In this document: positions 16,952 to 26,098 of the stretch, one piece after another
How the letters are laid out: every line of letters starts with the position of its first letter
Position numbering within the stretch: the stretch's first letter is position 1
Assembly: GCA_018401755.1 (NCBI GenBank)
Contig: JAGYKJ010000007.1
Span: 558,001 to 622,000 of the forward strand
DNA from: Litorivicinus sp.
GTDB lineage: Bacteria; Pseudomonadota; Gammaproteobacteria; Pseudomonadales; Litorivicinaceae
Direction: 5' to 3'
Length of the DNA stretch: 64,000 bases
Made by a program: the position numbers and the translations under genes
The notes under the pieces: generated by a model
The model's database searches: none
What the model was told of the DNA's origin: nothing
The model's input: only the letters and a program-made list of their open reading frames with translations

Positions 16952-17827
16952 ATGGATCAGTCAGACCTTCTTAAACCCTTGCTTGCCGCCATCACAACCC
17001 TCGTTCCGACTCCAGTACAGATTGATTGGACAGAATCGCTCGCCGCGCGATGGAGTCGACCACAAACTTGGCTACCTGGATCGCTGCAATCATTTCATGC
17101 CGATCTTGGACTCACCTTTGCGGACCTGTTTGGCATCGAACGTCAGGAAGCACTCTTTCGTGCAAACCTAGAGCAGTTTTTAAGCGGCCAGCCAGCAAAT
17201 GCAGTCCTTCTTTGGGGGGCGCGAGGGACCGGAAAAAGTTCGATGGTGCATGCCGCGCTCGCTGCCTATCACGCGCATGGACTGCGCATCATTGAAGTCG
17301 ATAAGGGGCATTTAGTCGATCTTCCATCCATCGTGCAGGCCATCAAACATCTTCCATATCGATTCGTTGTCTTTTGCGATGATCTGGGCTTCGCCGAGGG
17401 CGAGCGCGCAAGTTCTGCCTTGAAATCTGTGCTTGATGGGACGCTTGAGAACCTGACTGAGAATGTGTTGGTGATCTGCACAAGCAATCGTCGACATCTT
17501 GTTCCCGAGCCTGCAAGTGACAACCTCTCGAGCGCCATCATCGATGGTGAATTACACCATGGTGATGCCGTCGAGGAACGGATTGCCCTCTCCGATCGCT
17601 TTGGACTGTGGTTATCGTTTCCGAGCTATCCCCAAGAAACCTACCTCACCATGTGTCGGCATTGGTATTCCGTGTTAAGCGCAGGACGGGCGCTGCCTCA
17701 CTTCGGGGACACCCAGGCAGTCGCAGCAAATCGGTTTGCAATTGGGCGCGGGGGGCGCAGTGGACGAGTCGCCAAACAGTTTGTCATCGACTGGATTGCA
17801 CGCGAAGAAGCCGGGCTAAATAATTGA
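16952..17827 (+). CDS. DUF815-family AAA+ ATPase
   Basis: A 291-residue ATPase. An N-terminal helical part precedes NAVLLWGARGTGKSSMVHAA (Walker A GARGTGKS), FVVFCDDLGF (Walker B), ICTSNRRHLVP (sensor 1) and an arginine-finger region EERIALSDRFGLWLSFPSY. This is the standard DUF815 layout; the cellular role of the family is unknown. The gene stands alone, divergent from the GST gene. Confidence 0.9.
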   Translation: MDQSDLLKPLLAAITTLVPTPVQIDWTESLAARWSRPQTWLPGSLQSFHADLGLTFADLFGIERQEALFRANLEQFLSGQPANAVLLWGARGTGKSSMVHAALAAYHAHGLRIIEVDKGHLVDLPSIVQAIKHLPYRFVVFCDDLGFAEGERASSALKSVLDGTLENLTENVLVICTSNRRHLVPEPASDNLSSAIIDGELHHGDAVEERIALSDRFGLWLSFPSYPQETYLTMCRHWYSVLSAGRALPHFGDTQAVAANRFAIGRGGRSGRVAKQFVIDWIAREEAGLNN

Positions 17828-17863
17828 TTATGTTATTAATTAAAGAAGTATTATCGGCACAAA

Positions 17864-17881
17864 GGCCCTCAAGAGAGGGCC
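17864..17881. terminator. hairpin between convergent genes
   Basis: Stem GGCCCTC / GAGGGCC, seven pairs, with loop AAGA. It lies 37 bases after the DUF815 gene and 18 bases after the fccB stop. T-runs are short on both sides (TTTGTG on the minus strand, ATTGTTGATTT on the plus strand), so it could serve both genes but weakly. Confidence 0.55.
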
Positions 17882-17899
17882 ATTGTTGATTTGGTAAGA

Positions 17900-19162
17900 T
17901 TAACCAAACATATCGGAGGTAATTCCGTTATACCAACCGATCGACTCTTCATAGGTTTGCTTCCGGAGTTCAGCAGATTCGCCGTTTTTCGAAATAAAGC
18001 CACCTGTCGAGGCGATTTTCTCTGCAGTCGCTTCATACCCAGCGCCAACCTTGACACCGTCGTCTGTTGCAACCAATGACCAGCAGGTATTGGAAAACTT
18101 TGCCGGGAAGGCACGCGAGCCAGTCAGCTCAGCACGAACCACCATGGCCGCTACCTTTGCCTGTGAGTTCGCGGAATAGCCAGATTTCGGCATATCCCCT
18201 GCAATCGTTGAGTCTCCAAGCACATAAACGTTCGGATCCATCTGAGACTGCATTGACGCTGGCACAATCGGGCAGAACCCGCTTGCATTCGTCAAACCAG
18301 CACTGCTCGCGATATGACCAGCACGCTGTCCTGGAATGACGTTGGCCACATCTGCTTTAAATGTATCCAGTTCGGTTTCAATGGTCATTGTGTCAGCATT
18401 AATCGCCTTGATTGCGCCATACATGGAAGCCGGGATCCACTCGACCATGTCGCCGTAATACTTCGTCCAGCCCTCTTGGAATAAACCCTGCTTCGAGAAC
18501 TTCTCTTTGGGATCCAACACGATGATTTTCGCTGTCGGATTTTTCTGACTAAGCAAATGCGCTGCCATTGCGACACGCTCATATGGCCCAGGAGGGCAAC
18601 GGTATGGGTTCGGTGGTGCCAACATCACAAAGGTGCCACCTGGACGCATTGCTTCCAATTGCGCTTTCAGTAGTTGTGTTTGCGAGCCACCTTTCCAAGC
18701 GTGTGGCATTTTTCCCGAAGCCTCTGCGCTGTACCCCGGGGTGGTCTCGTACTTGAAATCAATGCCCGGCGCCACGATGACGCGGTCATAGCCGATTTGC
18801 GTGCCTGAGGCTAGGGCGACAGTCTTTTTGTCGCGATCGATACCGGTTGCCCAATCATGGACGACAGCAATTCCGTAGTCACTCGCAAGCTTGCCATAGG
18901 TGTGACCAATACTCGCGAAATCACGGTACCCACCGATATACAGGTTAGAGAAAAAGCAGGTGTAATAGGTCCGCGTTGGTTCGATCAATACAACATCCAA
19001 CGCCCCCTTTGAGTCTTTCGCAAGATAGCGAGCCGCTGTTGCCCCGCCAGCGCCACCGCCAATGACGACAACCCGTGGTTTTGCGCTCCCCACAACAGCA
19101 GGCGCTGATGATGCGAGTGCAACCCCTGCCGCGGTACCCTTTAAAAATGAACGACGATCCAT
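17900..19162 (-). CDS. fccB: flavocytochrome c sulfide dehydrogenase, flavoprotein subunit
   Basis: Periplasmic FAD protein that oxidises sulfide to sulfur or polysulfide and passes electrons to the cytochrome subunit. The 420 residues start with a Tat signal (DRRSFLKG), GGGAGG at 35-40 binds FAD, and Cys189 (PYRCPPGPYER) and Cys298 (GFCPIVP) match the redox disulfide of the family. GDSTIAGDMPKSGYSANSQA is the C-terminal FAD site. ATG 19162 has AGGAG six bases upstream; a longer frame from 19237 would overlap fccA. It follows fccA by ten bases. Confidence 0.92.
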   Translation of the reverse strand: MDRRSFLKGTAAGVALASSAPAVVGSAKPRVVVIGGGAGGATAARYLAKDSKGALDVVLIEPTRTYYTCFFSNLYIGGYRDFASIGHTYGKLASDYGIAVVHDWATGIDRDKKTVALASGTQIGYDRVIVAPGIDFKYETTPGYSAEASGKMPHAWKGGSQTQLLKAQLEAMRPGGTFVMLAPPNPYRCPPGPYERVAMAAHLLSQKNPTAKIIVLDPKEKFSKQGLFQEGWTKYYGDMVEWIPASMYGAIKAINADTMTIETELDTFKADVANVIPGQRAGHIASSAGLTNASGFCPIVPASMQSQMDPNVYVLGDSTIAGDMPKSGYSANSQAKVAAMVVRAELTGSRAFPAKFSNTCWSLVATDDGVKVGAGYEATAEKIASTGGFISKNGESAELRKQTYEESIGWYNGITSDMFG

Positions 19163-19172
19163 GTGAACTCCT

Positions 19173-19871
19173 CTATTGTTGTTTCTCAAAGTAAGCAGCC
19201 AGGGCCGCAATATCTTCATCTGCCAAATTTGCCGCAATCATTTGCATGACGGGATTTGGACGTGCCGTTGACTTGTACGCATGCATCACAATCACAAACT
19301 GCTTGGTCGGCCATCCCACAATTGAGGGAATACCGCGATCAGCGCCATCCGATTGATGACAGGTCATACATTCGCTTGCCAGGTACTCACCGTATTCGGG
19401 ATCCCCTGTAATGGCAAGAATTTGTGGATCAACATCTGGATCGCGTGGAATTGAAGTTGGCAATGACTCTGGAATATCGCTTGGACCGACACTATTCGCG
19501 CGCAAAAACGCAATCAGGTTGTTGCGATCTTCTGCGCTGGCAAGACCAGCAAAGCGCATACTTGTCTCCCTCACCAAGGCAATTGGATTTTCGATGTACG
19601 CATCAAGATGCTCAGCATCCCAGCTCATGCCATTTGCGCCAGCGGCGCGGAGCCCTGCTGAGTAGTTAAAGTTGTCTAGGCTTCCCGCCACCCGTCCAAA
19701 GAGGTTATTCAAGTGTGGGCCAACCAAGTGATCCGCACCAGCACCGATCGCATGACACGACTGGCAGGCCTGAAACACTTTCGCCCCCTGCTCCGCATTA
19801 CCTGAGTAACTCAACCCAGAACACACAAGCCAAAAACAACCAAGGATCTTCGTGAGCACACGACCTTGCAT
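19173..19871 (-). CDS. fccA: diheme cytochrome c, sulfide dehydrogenase electron acceptor subunit
   Basis: A 232-residue exported cytochrome with two heme motifs, C36-Q-S-C-H40 and C168-M-T-C-H172. The first domain resembles a class I monoheme cytochrome (GPHLNNLFGRVAGS, FNYSAGL, distal Met in ETSMRFAG); the second resembles FccA (SDGADRGIPSIVGWP, YKSTARPNPVMQMIA, DEDIAALAAYFE). It would take electrons from FccB and pass them to the respiratory chain. The unequal domains suggest a fusion of two cytochrome types. Confidence 0.87.
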   Translation of the reverse strand: MQGRVLTKILGCFWLVCSGLSYSGNAEQGAKVFQACQSCHAIGAGADHLVGPHLNNLFGRVAGSLDNFNYSAGLRAAGANGMSWDAEHLDAYIENPIALVRETSMRFAGLASAEDRNNLIAFLRANSVGPSDIPESLPTSIPRDPDVDPQILAITGDPEYGEYLASECMTCHQSDGADRGIPSIVGWPTKQFVIVMHAYKSTARPNPVMQMIAANLADEDIAALAAYFEKQQ

Positions 19872-20012
19872 ACCATGCCCTTTATTCGTTTTTACTTTCT
19901 GTTATAAGAATATGACTGTATCGAATTTACACGATCATGACATATCCCACTAAGGTAGAAGATACCACGCTCTGTGCGTCATGAAACGGTCATCGAACTG
20001 TCATGTCCCCCG

Positions 20013-20018
20013 TATAAT
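20013..20018 (+). promoter_or_regulatory. possible -10 box upstream of arsR
   Basis: An exact TATAAT 32 bases before the arsR ATG. No convincing -35 box lies 16-18 bases upstream, as might be seen at a regulated promoter. A direct repeat TCTTGA-AA-TCTTGA just downstream (20029-20042) could be part of an ArsR operator, but ArsR sites are usually inverted repeats. Confidence 0.4.
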
Positions 20019-20050
20019 ATCAACAATTCTTGAAATCTTGAGGTTTCCGC

Positions 20051-20393
20051 ATGTCTCTCATCTCGATCGGTCAACTCCAAGCACTTGGGCAGTCGACACG
20101 GCTTGATTTGTTCAAAGCACTGGTGCGAGCGGAGCCTCACGGGTTACTCGTTGGAGAACTGGCAGATGCGCTGCATCTGAAAGCCAACACGACCTCAATG
20201 AATCTCAATCGCTTGCTCATCGCAGGACTTGTCAGTAGCACCCGCGAGGGAAAGTCAGTCCGTTATCGCGCCGATCTACATGGTATCGAATCGCTCATCA
20301 GTTATCTCTCTGGAAGATTGCTGTGCCGGAGATCCGACGCTGTGTGCAACCATTCGTTCTCACCTTGATCATGCCTGTCAGGAGGCTTTATGA
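20051..20393 (+). CDS. arsR: ArsR/SmtB-family arsenic-responsive repressor, frame-shifted near C terminus
   Basis: Winged-helix repressor with QLQALGQSTRLDLFKALVRA, the recognition helix TTSMNLNRLLIAGL and the wing REGKSVRYRAD. Read straight, it ends at 20368 with an untypical tail. One frame over, from 20310, the DNA reads LEDCCAGDPTLCATIRSHLD and ends at 20393, the standard C-terminal arsenite site CC-x6-C of this ArsR class. That end also overlaps the arsC ATG as ATGA. The shift lies in the TCTCTCT run at 20305-20311 and is probably an assembly indel. Sensing would be through Cys pair plus Cys in the last helix. Confidence 0.88.
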
Positions 20394-20893
20394 AAAATGT
20401 TTTGTTTCTCTGTACACACAACTCAGCACGCTCCATCTTGGCCGAGGCAATTCTTCAACGCGAAGGCTTTGGGAAATTTCAGGCATTTTCGGCAGGCTCA
20501 TCGCCCAAAGGCGCGGTGCATCCTATGGCACTGCAGACGCTTGAAAAGCTTAACCACGATATCTCCGGCCTACGCTCAAAGAGCTGGGATGAATTTGCGA
20601 CCCCAGATGCGCCAACAATGGACTTTGTATTTACCGTCTGTGATCGTGCGGCTGCCGAAAGCTGTCCATTCTGGCCTGGTCAGCCAATGACCGCCCACTG
20701 GGGAGTTCCTGACCCATCCGAGACTGCTGGCGATGACGCAGCGATGGGGCTTGCATTTTACGACACCTACCGAATGCTCAGAAATCGAATTTCAATTTTC
20801 GTCTCATTGCCGATGGCTGCGCTTGACAGTCTATCGCTTCAACAGCAATTGGAATCGATCGGTCGCAACACAGAGCGCGCGCCTGAGGCATGA
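20390..20893 (+). CDS. arsC: arsenate reductase, low-molecular-weight phosphatase type
   Basis: Reduces arsenate to arsenite. The 167 residues start MKNVLFLCTHNSARS with the phosphatase loop C8-x5-R14. Two more cysteines, Cys84 and Cys92 in VCDRAAAESCP, match the relay pair of thioredoxin-coupled ArsC, with one more residue between them than in S. aureus ArsC. PDPSETAGDD carries the general-acid Asp. GGAGG is four bases before the ATG. Second gene of the ars operon. Confidence 0.92.
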   Translation: MKNVLFLCTHNSARSILAEAILQREGFGKFQAFSAGSSPKGAVHPMALQTLEKLNHDISGLRSKSWDEFATPDAPTMDFVFTVCDRAAAESCPFWPGQPMTAHWGVPDPSETAGDDAAMGLAFYDTYRMLRNRISIFVSLPMAALDSLSLQQQLESIGRNTERAPEA

Positions 20894-20906
20894 TGTGCGC
20901 CCCAGT

Positions 20907-20940
20907 GCTCGGGTGGGCATCCCCTGAGAAGCACCCGAGC
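20907..20940 (+). promoter_or_regulatory. inverted repeat just before the MFS gene
   Basis: Nine-base arms GCTCGGGTG (20907-20915) and CACCCGAGC (20932-20940) with a 16-base loop. The right arm ends four bases before the GTG at 20945, so the hairpin would hold the ribosome-binding region of the transporter gene. It has no T-run, which argues against a terminator. A translational control element is an inference. Confidence 0.5.
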
Positions 20941-20944
20941 CGAG

Positions 20945-22177
20945 GTGCCTGCCGTGCAAGACCCTGAGGCATCCTTGCATGCGCGTGTTCCTGTTCATTT
21001 TTTAGGGTTATCTCAGATTGCGTCCTATGGGCTGCTATTTTATTTATTTGCCCAAATCGCCGAGCCATTAAGCGCGCGTTATCAAGTCACACCCGCCTTT
21101 GTGTTACTTGGGGTGTCGTTTATTCTGGTCATCCAAGCCCCCCTCGCACCGCTGGTTGGAAGCTGGGTGGACCGGTATGGGGCACTGCGTATCTTATCGA
21201 TTGGACTGGCGCTTGGTGGTGTAGGTCTTGCCGCACTCGGTTGGTTTGATCATGTCACCGGATTTTGGCTCTGTATGGGTATCATTGGACTCGGATCAGC
21301 GGCTTCTCAATACGAAGTTGCGTTTGCCGCGGCCGTCCAAATTCAAGATCTCCAATCACGTCACGCCATTTCCGTAATCACCTTTTATGGGGGCGTTGCA
21401 AGTTCAATCGTCTGGCTGAGCGTTGCGCCCCTACTGACTTGGTTTCAACTCGACCTGGTCTTGCTGGTTCTGGCGATCCCTCTTGCCATCCTGAGCCTGA
21501 TTGCGTGGCGGTCTGCGAATCACCGTCAAGCGATTACCTCACGGGAGCGATCAGAAACACCTTGGATCGGCTTTCACTGGCGCCAACTGAGCGCCTATCA
21601 ACAACGTGCACTACAATGGCTCGCGTTATCCGTCAGCCTCGAGGGGTTCGTATTCGCCGCCACCTCACTGATGTGGATTACCTGGTTTACGCGGCAATTT
21701 AACGAGCCAGGGTTGGCGGTCGTTCTCGCCAGTCTCTATGGACCCTTTCAAGTCGTCGGACGCATCCTTGAGATGCGGTATGGACGTCTGTATGACGCAC
21801 GGATGACAGGCCTAGTCGCCTTCCTGTGTCTCCCGGTCTCCCTGTGCTTTGCAATGATCCCATCGGAGATCGCAGCTGTAATCGCGATGATCTTGTTTGG
21901 GATGGGGCATGGCGTGTTGTCAATCACCTTTGGATTTGTGATCAGCCTATTTTTTGAATCAGGTGTGTATGGCCGAGCAAAGGCGATGATAGCTGCTCCT
22001 AAAGCTCTCGCCGCGTCAGCAGGCCCCTTACTCGCCGGGCTTCTCTACACCGCCGCACCAGACTGGTTTTTACCGGCCGCATTGCTCACAATCAGCATTG
22101 CACTGGTTGTCTTCGTGAGAATTCTGAAGTTACCAACCCGTGCCAATCACTCCATCATCATGACCGAGACCCCATGA
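20945..22177 (+). CDS. major facilitator superfamily transporter of the ars operon
   Basis: A 410-residue protein with about 12 membrane segments. The conserved loop 2-3 motif appears as [13 protein letters not shown], and [16 protein letters not shown] lies in the next helix pair. No ArsB or Acr3 arsenite exporter is present in the operon, so this carrier sits where the efflux pump normally is and probably exports arsenite or an organoarsenical. The start is GTG at 20945 or 20954. It overlaps arsH by ATGA. Confidence 0.85.
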   Translation: MPAVQDPEASLHARVPVHFLGLSQIASYGLLFYLFAQIAEPLSARYQVTPAFVLLGVSFILVIQAPLAPLVGSWVDRYGALRILSIGLALGGVGLAALGWFDHVTGFWLCMGIIGLGSAASQYEVAFAAAVQIQDLQSRHAISVITFYGGVASSIVWLSVAPLLTWFQLDLVLLVLAIPLAILSLIAWRSANHRQAITSRERSETPWIGFHWRQLSAYQQRALQWLALSVSLEGFVFAATSLMWITWFTRQFNEPGLAVVLASLYGPFQVVGRILEMRYGRLYDARMTGLVAFLCLPVSLCFAMIPSEIAAVIAMILFGMGHGVLSITFGFVISLFFESGVYGRAKAMIAAPKALAASAGPLLAGLLYTAAPDWFLPAALLTISIALVVFVRILKLPTRANHSIIMTETP

Positions 22178-22890
22178 CCGATTTATCTGATCTTCCACAA
22201 CTAAACGAGCATGCATTTCGCGCCATTGATCCATCTGAGTTTGGATCACCGCCGGGGGCTGCGCCAATTCGTGTTCTCTTGCTGTATGGATCCTTGCGGA
22301 CACGCTCTTTTAGTCGGCTGCTTGCACAGGAAGCAGCCAGAATTCTCAATGCCTATGGGGCACAGACTGAGATCTTCGATCCAAAAGACCTTCCTCTCCC
22401 TGATTCAGTGGAGCCCGACCACCCTCGCGTCGCCGCGCTTCGCGACGCAGCCAATTGGTGTGACGCGATGGTGTGGTGCTCTCCTGAACGGCATGGCGCA
22501 ATGACCGCCATCCTGAAGGCGCAAATCGATTGGATTCCCTTGGCACTTGGGAGTGTTCGTCCCACTCAGGGTAAAACACTCGCCGTGATGCAGGTCAGTG
22601 GCGGCTCCCAGAGTTTCAATACGGTCAATCAATTACGGATTTTAGGTCGCTGGATGCGATTGATCACCATCCCGAATCAATCCTCGGTACCGAAGGCCTT
22701 TTTGGAATTTGATGACGACGATCGCATGAAACCTGGAGCCTTATTCAATCGCGTGGTCGATGTGATGGAAGAACTGGTGCGCTTTACCTATCTGACCAGA
22801 CCTCTGCGCGATGCGCTGGTGGACCGATATAGCGAACGGGTCGAATCGCCCGACGCCCTTTCAGCGCGCGTGAATCAGCGGGCTCTGTGA
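22174..22890 (+). CDS. arsH: ArsH NADPH-dependent FMN reductase
   Basis: A 238-residue flavodoxin-fold oxidoreductase. It shows the FMN phosphate loop [40 protein letters not shown] and [20 protein letters not shown], the family's near-invariant blocks. ArsH oxidises trivalent organoarsenicals or reduces quinones and metals. Last gene of the arsR-arsC-MFS-arsH operon; its 3' end overlaps a convergent gene by 16 bases. Confidence 0.94.
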   Translation: MTDLSDLPQLNEHAFRAIDPSEFGSPPGAAPIRVLLLYGSLRTRSFSRLLAQEAARILNAYGAQTEIFDPKDLPLPDSVEPDHPRVAALRDAANWCDAMVWCSPERHGAMTAILKAQIDWIPLALGSVRPTQGKTLAVMQVSGGSQSFNTVNQLRILGRWMRLITIPNQSSVPKAFLEFDDDDRMKPGALFNRVVDVMEELVRFTYLTRPLRDALVDRYSERVESPDALSARVNQRAL

Positions 22891-23564
22891 TCCCAGCGTG
22901 TGGCGAGGCCGCCCACGATCGAAAGACCTAACGCGACCGCAGGCCCCACGCCTATGGCGAACATGAGGGTACCCACACCGACGGTCCCTCCTAAGATAAA
23001 ACCCAAGGACACCACCGTCACCTCAATCGCGCCACGGATGGCCGCAACCGGCCAACCAGTGCGTCGCTGAATTCCGGTCATCAATCCATCGCGAGGACCA
23101 GGCCCACAGTTGGCAATCAGATAAAGGCCACTGCCAACGCCGATAATGAGAATCCCCAATGCCGCCATAATAACTCCGCTCCACACCGTATCAGGTCGCG
23201 GTAAATACGGCAGCGCGCCCTCCAGCATGGCGGAAATGATGACCGCATTGCAGAGGGTTCCAATTCCAGGCATCTGTCGCAGCGGAATCCAGATTAAAAG
23301 CACAACCCCACTGATCAGAAGCGACGCCCAGCCGATTGACAAGGTGGTCGTCAAGGCCACACCTTGTGCTAGCACAGTCCACGGACTGACACCAACCCCG
23401 GCAGCCACAAGCATGGCCTCGCCTAAGCCGAATAAGGCCAATCCAAGTAACAGCGGAATCCAGGTCACCCACGGAATTCGGATGGTCAGTGGGTGAGGCG
23501 CGCTCCAAGAGACTTGAGGAATTGCTCGCAGTTTGAAGGCCCGGAAGACCGTCACATTTGACAA
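22875..23564 (-). CDS. YczE/YitT-like membrane protein
   Basis: A 229-residue integral membrane protein with five or more helices. [29 protein letters not shown] and [21 protein letters not shown] are the two repeats typical of the YczE/YyaS/YitT group, whose function is unknown. The listed start is a TTG; a GTG at 23555 is equally plausible and has TTGAG nine bases upstream. It lies 21 bases after the SDR gene on the same strand. Confidence 0.78.
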   Translation of the reverse strand: MSNVTVFRAFKLRAIPQVSWSAPHPLTIRIPWVTWIPLLLGLALFGLGEAMLVAAGVGVSPWTVLAQGVALTTTLSIGWASLLISGVVLLIWIPLRQMPGIGTLCNAVIISAMLEGALPYLPRPDTVWSGVIMAALGILIIGVGSGLYLIANCGPGPRDGLMTGIQRRTGWPVAAIRGAIEVTVVSLGFILGGTVGVGTLMFAIGVGPAVALGLSIVGGLATRWDHRAR

Positions 23565-23585
23565 CTCAAGAATTGGACGGCATCG

Positions 23586-24314
23586 CTAGGCGCCATTAAA
23601 GACCAGTCCACCATCCACCACGAGCGCTTGACCCGTCATGAACCGGGCCGCATCCGACGCTAAAAAAGCCACGATCCCTGTCACATCATCCACCCGCTGC
23701 GCACGCGCAATCGAGCGCGCGGAAATCATCGCTTGCATCTGCTCGGGAGAGACCGTCTCACGCTCGATCTCCGTGACGGTCGCACCCGGTAACACTGCAT
23801 TCACGGTGATATTAAATTCACCGAGCTCCCGCGCCATCGCGCGTGTCATCCCGATAATCCCAGCCTTTGAGCTGACATAATGCAAATAGTTTGGTCGCCC
23901 CATCGGCACCACTGCAGATGAAAAATGAATCACTCGCCCCGCCGCTGACGCCTTCAGATAGTCCAATGCAGCAACGGTCACGAAGAAGCTCCCATTCAGA
24001 TTGACGTCCACAACCCGCCGCCACTCTGCCGGCGTAATCTCCCAAAAGGGCTGCATCGTCAGCGTGGAAAAAATCGATGCACAATTCACTAAGACATCGA
24101 TCTGCGGCCAATCTAGGGCCGCAAAGGCCGCTCGGATAGACTCCGGCTCCGTCACATCACAGACAAGGCTTCGAAAGCGCGGATCCGCAGCCAATGCGTC
24201 GTTGGGACCCTCATGGCGATCAAGATTAACAACACAATCACCGTGACTCAGAAAATGGGCGGCCAGTCCACGACCAATCCCTTGGGCAGCCCCAGTAATC
24301 GCGATATACCGCAT
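23586..24314 (-). CDS. short-chain dehydrogenase/reductase
   Basis: A 242-residue classical SDR. NAD(P) site TGAAQGIGRG at residues 7-16, structural NCAS (normally NNAG), catalytic Ser in IHFSSAVVP and Y-x-x-x-K in YVSSK. A short acidic residue after strand 2 (NLDRHEG) favours NAD. GAGGAG lies six bases before the ATG. It is placed right after the TRAP genes, so the imported compound is a candidate substrate, for instance a hydroxylated acid or sulfonate. Confidence 0.9.
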   Translation of the reverse strand: MRYIAITGAAQGIGRGLAAHFLSHGDCVVNLDRHEGPNDALAADPRFRSLVCDVTEPESIRAAFAALDWPQIDVLVNCASIFSTLTMQPFWEITPAEWRRVVDVNLNGSFFVTVAALDYLKASAAGRVIHFSSAVVPMGRPNYLHYVSSKAGIIGMTRAMARELGEFNITVNAVLPGATVTEIERETVSPEQMQAMISARSIARAQRVDDVTGIVAFLASDAARFMTGQALVVDGGLVFNGA

Positions 24315-24324
24315 GCGCCACTCC

Positions 24325-25623
24325 TCACATCCAACTTGGCAAGAACGTCACTAACCCTGGCCACAGCACCACCAGCACCATAAATAAGAGATAGATCCCA
24401 ATGAACGGCCAAACTGCTTGATAAATTTGCGGCATCGAAACCGATTGATTCGCGCCACGCAGTGCAAATAGGGTGTAACCAAAGGGTGGGGTGATCCCGC
24501 CAATGGTGATGTTCACCAACAATAGGAACCAAAATACCAAGGGCTCTACTGGCAGAAAGTCGAGTAATTGCTTGTAAATCGGCACGATAATCAAGAGTAA
24601 GGCGATTTGATCAATCAGCATGCACAACACAAACGGGATCGCCATTAATACAAATAAAATGACATAGGGCTGCTCCGACAATCCAGTGACCGCGCCCGCG
24701 ATCATGCCTGCAACCCCGCTCATTGCAAGCAACTGTGAAAACAGTTTCGAGGTGATCATAATTAACAAAATCATCGAACCCAGCTTGGCAGACTCGATGG
24801 TTGCGTCTTCAATGAGCTTCCAATTCAGTACACCATACAGACGGCAGACCACTAACGCCCCGAACACGCCCGTGGCCGCCGCTTCGGTGGGCGTCGCTAT
24901 CCCGCTTAAAATCGCGCCCAGGACAAACAGAATCAGCAATGTCAGGGGCAACAAGTCCACCAGCGCGGCCGCCATGGTGGTCGGCACTGGCGACTGAGAC
25001 GCATCGGTTGAGGACTCCGTTTCTGGCGGAGATTTCCACACGATATAGCCGATAAACAGCGCTGCGAGCACCAATCCGGGCAAGACCCCAGCAATGAGCA
25101 ACTTCGCGATCGATTCCTCGGCAAGTGTGCCCAGAATGATGACCAAGACAGAGGGTGGCACAATCGGCGCCAAGCTCGCACCCGCTAAAATGGTGCCCGC
25201 GCTGAGTCGAACGGAATGGCCACCCGCAAGCAATGTGGGCAGTACCGTGCGCCCAAGCATTGCGGCCACCGCCATGGACGCACCCGATAATGCACTCAAA
25301 ATGGTCGATAAGACCATGGTGATCACATGCTGGCGTCCACGTACTTGCCCAATCAAAAGCTGAATACTGCTAAACAACTTCTCGACCGCCCCTGCCCGAA
25401 AAATCAGCTCACCCATCAAAATGAACAACGGAATGGTCGATAACGCTTGTGAGCTGGCTGTGTTCACCATGGAGTTCACGAACATTCCGTAGCCCATTGG
25501 GCCAAGAACAACCACCACCAGCACCAGATTCACGACTAAAAACGCAAGGAAGACTGGAAATCCCAACGCAAGTAACGCAATCACAGCAGCCACGCCCATC
25601 AGGATTGCGTCAGCCACAGACAC
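24325..25623 (-). CDS. TRAP transporter large permease (DctM family)
   Basis: A 432-residue membrane protein with about 12 helices. GRTVLPTLLAGGHSVRLSAG, GTILAGASLAPIVPPSVLVI and GGITPPFGYTLFALRG are the family hallmarks. It carries out sodium-coupled uptake of an organic anion delivered by the periplasmic receptor. The start is a GTG at 25623 or 25617; it overlaps dctQ by 14 bases. Confidence 0.94.
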   Translation of the reverse strand: MSVADAILMGVAAVIALLALGFPVFLAFLVVNLVLVVVVLGPMGYGMFVNSMVNTASSQALSTIPLFILMGELIFRAGAVEKLFSSIQLLIGQVRGRQHVITMVLSTILSALSGASMAVAAMLGRTVLPTLLAGGHSVRLSAGTILAGASLAPIVPPSVLVIILGTLAEESIAKLLIAGVLPGLVLAALFIGYIVWKSPPETESSTDASQSPVPTTMAAALVDLLPLTLLILFVLGAILSGIATPTEAAATGVFGALVVCRLYGVLNWKLIEDATIESAKLGSMILLIMITSKLFSQLLAMSGVAGMIAGAVTGLSEQPYVILFVLMAIPFVLCMLIDQIALLLIIVPIYKQLLDFLPVEPLVFWFLLLVNITIGGITPPFGYTLFALRGANQSVSMPQIYQAVWPFIGIYLLFMVLVVLWPGLVTFLPSWM

Positions 25624-26098
25624 CTCGCTGCGCCCACCCCTTCACAGAGGCCAACAAAAACTCGAGCCCACTCACTGCAAGCCCAAGACACATCAACCCC
25701 GTCAACCAGACTTTTGGGATCGGCGTCGCACTGATGGTTTCGATCCCCTGACGCCATTGGTCAATCCCAATCTGGACTGCAAGATACACTGTGACAAACA
25801 GAGATATCGCAGCAATCACCTGCATGATTGAATCGAAATGCAAACGATCCGGGAGATTATCGGATAAAAATGAAATGGCCACATGTCCCCGGCGACGGGT
25901 GATTTCAGGAAGGCTCAGAAAGATCGACGCCAATAACCCGTAGGCCGTGTAGTCGTTGACCCACGCAGTCGGTTGACCGACTGCGCGTGCCACAACTTCA
26001 AAGCAGGTGATCCCAACCAGGACCACCAGTAAAATCCCGCCACACCAGACAAGCCAACGGCTTGTGTGGGCGAGAGATTGATCCAACACATCGATCAA
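25610..26098 (-). CDS. TRAP transporter small permease (DctQ family)
   Basis: A 162-residue protein with four membrane helices, including ILLVVLVGITCFEVVARAVG, WVNDYTAYGLLASIFLSLPE, and the conserved RRRGHVAISFLSD. DctQ binds and stabilises DctM. Start overlaps the dctP stop as ATGA. Confidence 0.9.
   Translation of the reverse strand: MIDVLDQSLAHTSRWLVWCGGILLVVLVGITCFEVVARAVGQPTAWVNDYTAYGLLASIFLSLPEITRRRGHVAISFLSDNLPDRLHFDSIMQVIAAISLFVTVYLAVQIGIDQWRQGIETISATPIPKVWLTGLMCLGLAVSGLEFLLASVKGWAQRGVCG

Noticed and set aside
14877-19871. A complete Sox thiosulfate-oxidation cluster
   Set aside because: Only fccAB, a small cytochrome and a SoxH-like MBL protein are present; soxXA, soxYZ and soxB are not in the window.
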